Of a stretch of DNA of 36,881 nucleotides, positions 7,554 through 14,867 are shown one piece after another. Each line of letters starts with the position of its first letter. The first letter of the stretch is position 1. The notes beneath the pieces were generated by a model. It had not been told where the DNA came from and ran no database searches. It saw nothing but the letters and a program-made list of their open reading frames with translations. Location: positions 1 to 36,881 of the forward strand of contig JBBRNO010000053.1 of NCBI GenBank assembly GCA_038230275.1. Reading direction: 5' to 3'. The stretch is from JANXXV01 sp038230275. Its GTDB lineage: Bacteria; Acidobacteriota; Terriglobia; Bryobacterales; Bryobacteraceae. Position numbers and translations under genes: made by a program.

Positions 7554-8603
7554 CTAACCCACTTCCTCATTGGCACGGCGCAACAACGCCCGCATGTACG
7601 AGAGGATGTACGCGGTTCCGGCACGGTGCAGCCCTGTGTCGCCTGCCAGTTGCGGGACGTGGTCCGGCTCCGCCGCTCCATCGAATTTGACCTGGCGCAG
7701 AGCCCTCATCACCTGGTACATGTCCATGTAACCGTCGTCAGGGAACGTCTCGACAAAGTGCGGCATGGGCCCGCTGACATTGCGGAAATGAATCTCCAGC
7801 AGTTTCCCGCGGGTGCCGAAATCGCGAATCATTTCGAAGACGTTCTTGCCCATCTTATCGCCGCCCTCAGACCAGGTGCCTACGCAAAACGTGAGTCCCC
7901 AATACTTGCTGCCGGCAGAGATCTGTTCGGCACGGTGGTACCCGTCGTAGTGAGTGAAAATCTTGGCGACACCGTTCATTTTCGCTACCGGTGGATCGTC
8001 TGGATGCAGTGCCAGCTTCACCTTCGCTTCTTCCGCTACGGGCAGAACCGCCTTCATGAAATAGGTATAGTTGGCCCAGATGTCGTCGGCCGAATATTCG
8101 CGATCGAAGGCCGGCTTTTCCACCCTGGCGCGGAAGTCCGCAAGGTCAAACTCACGCGCCATGTAGCCGCGGCGCTCCACGGTCTTCGTGGTGTACGTAT
8201 TGGCGGGGTGGAAATCATAGGACGAGATGGGAATTTCCAACTTTCCAATGTCGCGCAGGAATGTCCGGTAACGATCGATATCCTCGTCGCGCCCTGGTTG
8301 GCCGAGTTGCAGCCGGGTGGAGCGGTACGAATAGTGCACAGCGGAGTAGATGCGAATTCCAAACTTGGCGAACCGCTGCTGGGTGGCGCGAAGATGGTCG
8401 AACGATCCTTCTTCCGGACCGAATTCCACCCTCGCCCAGCGCAGGCCGATCTGCTTCAGAAAGAGCAGATCGTCGTCGGTGATGGATTTCGCGACCAAGC
8501 GGTGACAGATCTTCGTATTCGAAGCCGTGGACTCGTCAATAGCAAACAGAGGTGCGGCTGCGGCTGCGAGTCCAAGCTTCAAAAGACTCCGTCTATTCCG
8601 CAT
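7554..8603 (-). CDS. Tat-exported mannonate dehydratase-like (UxuA-type) TIM barrel
   Basis: A 349-residue protein with a twin-arginine-like leader (MRNRRSLLKLGLAAAAA) and a UxuA-type body. Diagnostic stretches are ITDDDLLFLKQIGLRWARV near residue 41, the LALHPDDPP motif with His200, LTFCVGTWSEGGD, EIHFRNVSG and DDGYMDMYQVM; the last PDH motif reads EPDHVPQLAGD. These are the metal-binding and catalytic regions of mannonate dehydratase (D-mannonate to 2-keto-3-deoxygluconate). Classical UxuA is cytoplasmic, so the leader is unusual and suggests an exported paralogue with a different sugar acid or keto-sugar substrate. The start at ATG 8603 gives the RR leader; longer versions add unrelated sequence read from the opposite strand of the next gene. 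It diverges from the PSD1 gene with only 16 bp between starts. Confidence 0.82.
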   Translation of the reverse strand: MRNRRSLLKLGLAAAAAPLFAIDESTASNTKICHRLVAKSITDDDLLFLKQIGLRWARVEFGPEEGSFDHLRATQQRFAKFGIRIYSAVHYSYRSTRLQLGQPGRDEDIDRYRTFLRDIGKLEIPISSYDFHPANTYTTKTVERRGYMAREFDLADFRARVEKPAFDREYSADDIWANYTYFMKAVLPVAEEAKVKLALHPDDPPVAKMNGVAKIFTHYDGYHRAEQISAGSKYWGLTFCVGTWSEGGDKMGKNVFEMIRDFGTRGKLLEIHFRNVSGPMPHFVETFPDDGYMDMYQVMRALRQVKFDGAAEPDHVPQLAGDTGLHRAGTAYILSYMRALLRRANEEVG

Positions 8604-8619
8604 ACAATGGTTCTGTCCA

Positions 8620-11600
8620 ATGCTGCTAGCGATTCTCATCATGCTGGTTTCTCCCTTCGCCGCCGCCGCGGAGGTGGAATTCAACCGTGACGTGCGGCCT
8701 ATTTTATCGGACAAATGTTTTACATGCCACGGTCCAGACCCGGCCAATCGTAAGACGAAGCTGCGTTTCGATGTGGAGAGTAGCGCCGCCGGCGTGATTG
8801 TGGCGGGTGACCCGGCCAAGAGCAAGCTATATCTGCGGATCAACTCAGACAACAAGGCTACGCGAATGCCGCCTGCCTACGCCGGCCACGACAAATTGCC
8901 ACAGCCGGATATCGATGTGATTCGCCGCTGGATTGAGCAGGGTGCGAAATGGCAGGCGCATTGGTCGCTGATCGCCCCGGTCCGCGCTCCGTTGCCGGAG
9001 GTGAAACTTTCTTCGTGGCCTCAAAATCCCATCGACTACTTCATTCTGGCCCGGCTGCAGAAGGAGGGTTTGCAACCCTCGATAGAAGCGGACCGCGCCC
9101 GGTTGCTGCGTCGCGTGACCATGGATCTCACTGGCCTGCCGCCATCCTTGCATGAGGTGGAGGAGTTCGTCAACGACAAGTCCGCGAATGCTTATGAGAA
9201 GGTGGTGGACCGTCTGCTGGCCTCGTCACGATATGCCGAGCGCATGGCATTTCGTTGGATGGAGGCGGCCCGGTATGCGGATACAAATGGCTATCAGAGC
9301 GATGGTCCGCGCGATATGTGGCGCTGGCGCGATTGGGTGATTGAAGCATTCCAGAAGAACATGCCGTTCGATCAGTTCACTATCGAGCAGCTCGCTGGCG
9401 ATTTGTTACCGAACGCAACTTTGGACCAGCGTATCGCCACCGCCTTCCAGCGGAATCACCGGACCAGCGCGGAAGGCGGCATCGTTCCGGAGGAGTTCCG
9501 CGTAGAGTATGTGGCTGACCGCGCGGAGACGACGGCGAACGTATGGCTGGGGCTGACTATGGGCTGCGCGCGCTGCCACGATCACAAGTACGATCCCATT
9601 CTGCAGAAGGACTTCTACCGCCTGTTTGCGTTTTACAACAGCGTGCCGGAGAAGGGTAACGTTTACAATTTCGGCAATGAAGAACCGTTGATGAAGGCGC
9701 CGACGGTGGATCAGCAACAGCGCCTGCGTGTGTTGGCCGCGGCTGTGGCCTCCCGGGAAATGGAGTATGCCGCGTTGCGGCCGTCGATTGCGAAGGCGCA
9801 GCGGAAATGGGAAAGGCGCCCTGAAATTGCGGATTGGAATGTTACCGAGGGGCTTGTGTTGCATCAACCGCTTGGAGGAGAAGCCAGCCGCTTTGACGGC
9901 AAGCGCGTAGTGGAAGCGGATGGCGAAAAGGTGAACTTCAACTACCAGGATCCGTTCACCTTCGCGGCGTGGATTCAGGCGGAATCGCCAAAGGGGGCCA
10001 TCCTATCGCATTCTGACGATTTCTTTGAAGGGACCGGCCACGGCCTTTACCTGATTGATGGGAAACTGCGGCTGCACGCGATTTTCCGCTGGACAGATTT
10101 GGGAATGCGCGTGGAGACCGAGCAGCCGTTGAAGCTGCACCAGCGGCAACATGTGCTGGTGACCTACGACGGAAAGCGAAAAGCATCCGGCGTCCACATC
10201 TACGTCAATGGTAAAGAACAAAAGCTGAAGATTCTGTTTGATGAGATGATCTGGCCGATCAGTGCCAAAGTGCCTTTTCGTATCGGCGGCGGTGGCGGCT
10301 TGCGATGGGACGGCCTGATTGAAGACGTCCGCGTGTATAAGGTTGCTCTAACGCCGGAACAGGCTGCCGTGGTGCCAATAGTGAAATCGATTCAACAGAT
10401 CGCCGCCATTCCAGCGTCGAAGCGTACAACGGCCGAAGCGGACAAGCTGACGGACTGCTTTCTGGAAAAGTATGCACCGAAGGAAGTGAACGAAAGCCGT
10501 GCCCGGCTATTGAAGGCGCACGCGGAACGCGACAGCTTCTATGAAACTGTGCCAACGGTTATGGTGATGGCGGACAGTGCAACACCGCGCGACGCTTTCG
10601 TGCTGAAGCGCGGAGCTTACGATAACCATGGCGAGAAAGTGACTCCAGGGGTTCCGGGCGTCCTGCCGCCGATGAAACCGGAGTGGCCGAACAATCGTCT
10701 GGGGTTGGCGCGCTGGCTGGTGGACCCGGCCAATCCGCTGACCGCGCGAGTCATTGTGAACCGATTCTGGTTGATGTATTTCGGCACCGGGCTGGTAAAG
10801 ACAGTGGAAGATTTTGGATCGCAAGGGGAGCGCCCCTCGCACCCGGAACTGCTGGACTGGCTGGCACGCGAGTTTATTGAGAGCGGATGGAATGTGAAGG
10901 CGCTGCAGAAAACCATCGTGATGAGCGCCACTTATCGTCAGGCATCGAAGCCTACGCCGGAACTGTTGCAGCGCGATCCGGAGAATCGTCTGTTGGCGCG
11001 CGGACCGCGGCTGCGGTTGGGTCCGGAGATGGTCCGCGATCAGGCGCTGGCAGTGTCCGGCCTATTGGTGAACAAGGTGGGTGGACCGTCAGTGAAGCCA
11101 AATCAGCCGGCGGGCTTATGGCAGGAACTGGCTGGGGGCTCGGGTTACACGGCGGATACAGGCGATGGATTGTACCGCCGCAGCCTTTATACCTATTGGA
11201 AGCGGACGATTGCGCCGCCTTTCATGGTGAACTTCGATTCCCCCAGCCGCGAGACTTGCACGGTTCGCGAGACACGCACCGACACTCCTTTGCAGGCGTT
11301 AAACCTGATGAACGATGTGATTTTTATTGAGACGGCACGAAAATTCGCGGAGCGGATGCTGCTGGAGGGCGGGACCGATCCGCTGAGCTACGGTTTCCGG
11401 ATGGCGCTGGCACGTGCGCCCAGTGCGGTGGAGATTGCGGTGCTGCGCGAGACTTTGGCGGGCTTCCAGAAACGGTACGCGGCCGATGGAAAGGCGGCGC
11501 TGGAATTTGTTAGTCAGGGAGACGCGCCGCGGAATGCAAAGATTGCGCCGGAGGAACTGGCCGCGTTTTCTGCGGTGGCAAGCTTGATCCTGAATCTGGA

Positions 11601-11622
11601 TGAGATGGTGACCAAGGAGTAA
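8620..11622 (+). CDS. PSCyt1-PSCyt2(DUF1549)-LamG-PSD1(DUF1553) cytochrome c protein (module 1)
   Basis: A 1000-residue exported protein. After a Sec signal (1-17) comes planctomycete cytochrome c domain 1 with heme motif CFTCH (33-37) and the downstream RMPPAY, which may supply the Met ligand. The DUF1549 domain (about 130-340) has PIDYFILARL, RVTMDLTGLPPS, RYADTNGY, and a second heme motif CARCH (316-320). A LamG/concanavalin-like insert (about 440-610) reads FTFAAWIQ...HGLYLIDGKLRL...GLIEDVRVYKVALT. The C-terminal DUF1553 domain has NRLGLARWLVDPANPLTARVIVNRFW, HPELLDWLA, SATYRQ, and ends LNLDEMVTKE. The start at ATG 8620 begins the signal; an upstream GTG at 8527 is less good. The -10-like TACAAT at 8603-8608 sits in the divergent start region. 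Function is unknown; a surface redox or glycan-binding role is inferred. Confidence 0.9.
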   Translation: MLLAILIMLVSPFAAAAEVEFNRDVRPILSDKCFTCHGPDPANRKTKLRFDVESSAAGVIVAGDPAKSKLYLRINSDNKATRMPPAYAGHDKLPQPDIDVIRRWIEQGAKWQAHWSLIAPVRAPLPEVKLSSWPQNPIDYFILARLQKEGLQPSIEADRARLLRRVTMDLTGLPPSLHEVEEFVNDKSANAYEKVVDRLLASSRYAERMAFRWMEAARYADTNGYQSDGPRDMWRWRDWVIEAFQKNMPFDQFTIEQLAGDLLPNATLDQRIATAFQRNHRTSAEGGIVPEEFRVEYVADRAETTANVWLGLTMGCARCHDHKYDPILQKDFYRLFAFYNSVPEKGNVYNFGNEEPLMKAPTVDQQQRLRVLAAAVASREMEYAALRPSIAKAQRKWERRPEIADWNVTEGLVLHQPLGGEASRFDGKRVVEADGEKVNFNYQDPFTFAAWIQAESPKGAILSHSDDFFEGTGHGLYLIDGKLRLHAIFRWTDLGMRVETEQPLKLHQRQHVLVTYDGKRKASGVHIYVNGKEQKLKILFDEMIWPISAKVPFRIGGGGGLRWDGLIEDVRVYKVALTPEQAAVVPIVKSIQQIAAIPASKRTTAEADKLTDCFLEKYAPKEVNESRARLLKAHAERDSFYETVPTVMVMADSATPRDAFVLKRGAYDNHGEKVTPGVPGVLPPMKPEWPNNRLGLARWLVDPANPLTARVIVNRFWLMYFGTGLVKTVEDFGSQGERPSHPELLDWLAREFIESGWNVKALQKTIVMSATYRQASKPTPELLQRDPENRLLARGPRLRLGPEMVRDQALAVSGLLVNKVGGPSVKPNQPAGLWQELAGGSGYTADTGDGLYRRSLYTYWKRTIAPPFMVNFDSPSRETCTVRETRTDTPLQALNLMNDVIFIETARKFAERMLLEGGTDPLSYGFRMALARAPSAVEIAVLRETLAGFQKRYAADGKAALEFVSQGDAPRNAKIAPEELAAFSAVASLILNLDEMVTKE
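11614..11619 (+). promoter_or_regulatory. Ribosome binding site for DUF1501 (module 1) inside PSD1 3' end
   Basis: AAGGAG forms the Lys-Glu codons that end the PSD1 gene. The stop TAA and then the ATG at 11623 follow directly. With only 3 nt to ATG, the GTG at 11626 (6 nt away) could be the true start; the two differ by one residue. Confidence 0.7.
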
Positions 11623-13047
11623 ATGGTGGACGAGCTGACACGCCGGCATTTCTTTGGACGCACCGCCACTGGCATTGGCGTCGCCGCATTGGCGAATGTG
11701 TTCGGTAAAGACTTGCGGGCGGCGGTTCACGGTGGTCTGCCCGGGTTGCCGCACTTCGCTCCCAAGGCCAAGCGTGTGATTTATCTGTTTCAATCGGGCG
11801 GTCCGTCGCAAATGGAACTGTTCGACTACAAGCCCCGGCTGAACGATTTCCAGGGGAAGGACTTGCCTGAATCGATTCGCAACGGCCAGCGCTTGACGGC
11901 GATGTCCGCCACGCAATCGAGTTTTCCAATTGTGCCGTCGAAGTTCACATTCGCGCAGCACGGCCAATCTGCAGCGTGGGTCAGCGAGTTGATGCCGCAT
12001 ACGGCGAAAATCGCGGATCAGTTGACGTTCATCAAGTCGATGCACACCGAAGCTATAAATCACGATCCCGCCGTTACGTTCTTGCAGACTGGATCGCAGA
12101 TTGCGGGGCGGCCTAGCATCGGCGCGTGGCTTTCCTACGGCATCGGCAGTGAGACTGAGGACTTGCCCAGCTTCGTAGTGATGATCTCTCCCGGTGCGGG
12201 TGGCGGAGGGCAGCCGCTCTACGATCGCCTTTGGGGTGCGGGCTTTTTACCCAGCCGTTATCAGGGTGTGAAATTTCGTTCGGTTGGGGACCCGGTCTTA
12301 TTCCTTTCCAATCCAAAGGGCTTCACGCCCGATGACCGGCGGCAGTTTCTGGACGCACTGGGGAAGATGAACCGGATCAAGTTGGACGAGTTCGGCGATC
12401 CGGAAATCGCAACGCGCATTGCCCAGTATGAAATGGCGTTTCGCATGCAGACTTCGGTGCCGGAGTTGACTGATCTTTCCAAGGAACCGGCCAGCGTCCT
12501 TGCATTATATGGTCCGGATGCCGCCAAGCCTGGAACGTTTGCGGCGAATTGCTTATTGGCGCGCCGCCTGGCCGAGCGCGGCACCCGTTTCATTCAACTG
12601 TTCCACCGCGATTGGGATCATCATGGAAAGCTGCCGCAGGACCTGCCGAAGCGTTGCCTGGAGACGGACCAGGCGTCGGCCGCATTGATCACCGATTTGA
12701 AGCAGCGGGGCATGCTGGACGACACTCTGGTTGTTTGGGGCGGTGAATTCGGCCGCACCGTCTACTGCCAGGGCAGGCTGACTGCAACCGAGTATGGACG
12801 CGATCATCATCCGCGGTGTTTTACGATTTGGATGGCAGGCGGCGGTATCAAGCCGGGCCTGACCATCGGCGCCACGGACGAGTATGGCTACAACGTGACC
12901 GAAGACCCGGTTCACGTACATGATCTACAGGCCACCATTCTGCATTGCCTGGGTATCGATCACACGCGCTTGACGTATAAGTACCAAGGCCGGCATTTCC
13001 GCTTGACCGATGTACACGGCAACGTGGTCAAGACTGTCCTGGCATAA
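11623..13047 (+). CDS. DUF1501 protein, Tat-exported (module 1, YGRDHHP subtype)
   Basis: A 474-residue DUF1501 protein. The leader TRRHFFGRTATGIGVAALA (residues 6-24) is a twin-arginine signal. Then come YLFQSGGPSQMELFDYKP, SMHTEAINHDPAVTFLQTG, RPSIGAWLSYGIGSE, NCLLARRLAERGTRFIQLFHRDWDHHG, DTLVVWGGEFGRT, YGRDHHPRCFTIWMAGGG and the end LTYKYQGRHFRLTDVHGNVV. DUF1501 is placed in the alkaline phosphatase/sulfatase clan; the conserved GGEFGR and GRDHHP residues would be metal ligands, so a hydrolase acting on an extracytoplasmic ester is plausible but not shown. It begins directly after the PSD1 stop codon, so translation is coupled. Its 3' end overlaps the convergent potassium channel gene by 20 bp. 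Confidence 0.92.
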   Translation: MVDELTRRHFFGRTATGIGVAALANVFGKDLRAAVHGGLPGLPHFAPKAKRVIYLFQSGGPSQMELFDYKPRLNDFQGKDLPESIRNGQRLTAMSATQSSFPIVPSKFTFAQHGQSAAWVSELMPHTAKIADQLTFIKSMHTEAINHDPAVTFLQTGSQIAGRPSIGAWLSYGIGSETEDLPSFVVMISPGAGGGGQPLYDRLWGAGFLPSRYQGVKFRSVGDPVLFLSNPKGFTPDDRRQFLDALGKMNRIKLDEFGDPEIATRIAQYEMAFRMQTSVPELTDLSKEPASVLALYGPDAAKPGTFAANCLLARRLAERGTRFIQLFHRDWDHHGKLPQDLPKRCLETDQASAALITDLKQRGMLDDTLVVWGGEFGRTVYCQGRLTATEYGRDHHPRCFTIWMAGGGIKPGLTIGATDEYGYNVTEDPVHVHDLQATILHCLGIDHTRLTYKYQGRHFRLTDVHGNVVKTVLA

Positions 13048-13951
13048 GCTCGCCGACCTTGTCGACTTCCAGGATAATGTCGCCGCCGGAATCGATGTGG
13101 AATGCCGGCGCAAATCGGACTCCCCAAATCACTTCATCGTAGCGATAGGAATAGCGCGAGTGGACGGTCTGATTAAACGTGTCGTCGTAGCCCTTGATCA
13201 GAATCATGAACTCCGATTGCTGGCGTTCCAGGTCGGCAGCGGTCTTTCCGTAAAGCGGGCTGTCCTGATCGATGGGATGCACAATAGTCCAGGTGACGGG
13301 AAAGAACAAGACCTTGTCGCGCTCCAGTTTTAGCGGTTTGTAAACTCGCTTCAGGGCGCCGGACTGGCCTTCAACGTCCATCAGAACCATAGTCACTTCC
13401 AACTCCATGATGGAATTCCGCCGTCTGTTGACGACACGGAATTGCAGGCTGGTCCCATCCAAATAGGGGGCAACGGCGAGGTTCGGGCTGTAGCTGATTT
13501 TCGCGGAGGGGCGCGAGACGCGACCGTAAAGAAGACTGGTGGCGAGAGCGAATCCCATCAGTCCGCACATGGCTTCGAAGGCGGCCAGAAAATTCGCGCC
13601 CAGTCCCATGGGCCAAATGCTGCCGTAACCCACGGTGGTCAAGGTCTGCGCGCTGAAGAAGAAATCATTCATGAAATCGCCGCCAACAGCGTCTGAGATT
13701 CCGCTGTGCAGTTCGTTTGCGCCAAGCATATAGTAACCACAGGCAAAGATGGTATTGAGCCCCAGGAACACAACGAAAAGTATGCCCAGAAATTGTGGCC
13801 ACGGCATGCTCACCAGGTGCAGGTACGGGTGAATGTCTCTCCACGTTGTGCCGCGGCGGCGCACGTTGAAACTACCATCCTTCTCAATGGCCCGCCGGAG
13901 TGTTCCCGTCACTTGCTGCGTAAGACCCGGATCAAAAGTCGGTTTCTGCAT
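13028..13951 (-). CDS. Inward-rectifier-type potassium channel (KirBac family)
   Basis: A 307-residue ion channel subunit. An interfacial slide helix (WRDIHPYLHLVSMPW, about 37-51) leads into TM1 (52-74), a pore helix (93-105), the selectivity filter T106-V-G-Y-G110, and TM2 (116-142). The remaining 160 residues form the cytoplasmic immunoglobulin-like Kir domain: PYLDGTSLQFRVVNRRRNSIMELEVTMVLM, KRVYKPLKLERDKVLFFPVTWTIVHPIDQDSPLYG and FNQTVHSRYSY. Order and spacing match KirBac1.1-type channels, which work as tetramers in the inner membrane. Start at ATG 13951. Divergent from the DUF1080 gene (63-bp spacer) and convergent with DUF1501. No linked regulator is seen. Confidence 0.93.
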   Translation of the reverse strand: MQKPTFDPGLTQQVTGTLRRAIEKDGSFNVRRRGTTWRDIHPYLHLVSMPWPQFLGILFVVFLGLNTIFACGYYMLGANELHSGISDAVGGDFMNDFFFSAQTLTTVGYGSIWPMGLGANFLAAFEAMCGLMGFALATSLLYGRVSRPSAKISYSPNLAVAPYLDGTSLQFRVVNRRRNSIMELEVTMVLMDVEGQSGALKRVYKPLKLERDKVLFFPVTWTIVHPIDQDSPLYGKTAADLERQQSEFMILIKGYDDTFNQTVHSRYSYRYDEVIWGVRFAPAFHIDSGGDIILEVDKVGELMPGQS

Positions 13952-14000
13952 ACTCTCGATATTAGGGCACGGCCGGGATGCGATAAGCTAATCCACCGTA

Positions 14001-14006
14001 GAGGAG
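14001..14006 (+). promoter_or_regulatory. Ribosome binding site deciding the DUF1080 start
   Basis: GAGGAG lies 8 nt before ATG 14015, which starts a clean signal peptide. The frame is open far upstream (to 13706) but that part is the reverse strand of the potassium channel gene, so this site sets the start. Confidence 0.8.
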
Positions 14007-14014
14007 TTTTGCGA

Positions 14015-14845
14015 ATGACAAGATTTTTAGTAAGCTTGGCGGTCGTGGCCGGCATGGCAGTTGGCGCTGACGACACGGCTCCGCCGAAGGGCAGGCCCTC
14101 ACCGGCGGGCTATAGTGATACGCCGATAATCCCGGGGCAGAAATGGCGCGTGCATGACATTTCACGGCCGCGGCCACGAGTGGTCACGCCGGCAACCAAG
14201 CCTGGTGGTGCACCTTCGGACGCCATTGTTCTATTCGATGGAAAGGATTTGTCGAAGTGGCTTTCGCACGGTGGCGAGAAGGGCAAGAGCCAGGTGGTAG
14301 CGCCGGCGTGGAAGGTGAAAGACGGCTATGTGGAGGTGGTCCACAACGCCGGCGACATCTACACCAAGGAAAAATTCGGTGACATGCAATTGCACATAGA
14401 ATGGGCCGCGCCGGCCGAAGTGGACGGCACCAGCCAGTGGCGCGGAAACAGCGGTGTGCTGCTGATGGGCTTCTATGAAATGCAGGTGCTGGATTCTTAC
14501 AACAATCTCACCTATGCGGATGGACAGGCCGGTGCGATCTATGGCCAATGGCCGCCACTGGTGAATGCCTCCCGCAAACCCGGCGAGTGGCAGACTTACG
14601 ACATCGCCTTCGAGGCGCCTCGATTCGAAAACGGAAAGCTGGCGAAACCAGGCTACGTGACGATTTTCCACAACGGAGTTTTGCTGCATAACCGGAAAGA
14701 AATTATCGGCCGGGTGGAACATAGGAAAGTGGCAACCTATCTTCCGCATGATGCGGAAGAGCCACTGGCATTGCAGAATCACGATACACCCGTCCGCTAC
14801 CGCAACATCTGGGTGCGGCGGCTGACCCCCTACGATCAACCGTAA
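14015..14845 (+). CDS. DUF1080 protein (3-keto-disaccharide hydrolase family), secreted
   Basis: A 276-residue exported protein. The Sec signal is MTRFLVSLAVVAGMAVGAD; a short Pro-rich linker follows (to about 66), then one DUF1080 domain (about 70-274) of concanavalin-like jelly-roll type: IVLFDGKDLSKW, WKVKDGYVEVV, FGDMQLHIEWAAP, RGNSGVLLMGFYEMQVLDSYNN, GAIYGQWPPLVNASRKPGEWQTYDI, GYVTIFHNGVLLHN and ALQNHDTPVRYRNIWVR. Members of this family have been linked to hydrolysis of 3-keto-glycosides made by Gfo/Idh/MocA or other glycoside 3-dehydrogenases. A Tat-exported Gfo/Idh/MocA protein is encoded 4 kb away, which supports that role. Convergent with the GH95 gene, 22 bp between stops. Confidence 0.9.
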   Translation: MTRFLVSLAVVAGMAVGADDTAPPKGRPSPAGYSDTPIIPGQKWRVHDISRPRPRVVTPATKPGGAPSDAIVLFDGKDLSKWLSHGGEKGKSQVVAPAWKVKDGYVEVVHNAGDIYTKEKFGDMQLHIEWAAPAEVDGTSQWRGNSGVLLMGFYEMQVLDSYNNLTYADGQAGAIYGQWPPLVNASRKPGEWQTYDIAFEAPRFENGKLAKPGYVTIFHNGVLLHNRKEIIGRVEHRKVATYLPHDAEEPLALQNHDTPVRYRNIWVRRLTPYDQP

Positions 14846-14867
14846 TGTTTGTTAGGACTGCTACTGG

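Noticed and set aside
8527..8619. GTG start at 8527 for the module 1 PSD1 protein
   Set aside because: The added 31 residues are the reverse of the UxuA-like leader and would bury the signal peptide that starts at 8620.
7626..8690. Open frame of 354 codons on the plus strand
   Set aside because: Opposite the UxuA-like gene, whose motifs and leader are clear; the plus-strand product matches no fold.
13706..14014. Longer N-terminus for the DUF1080 protein
   Set aside because: This part is the reverse strand of the potassium channel gene, while GAGGAG and a signal peptide support ATG 14015.
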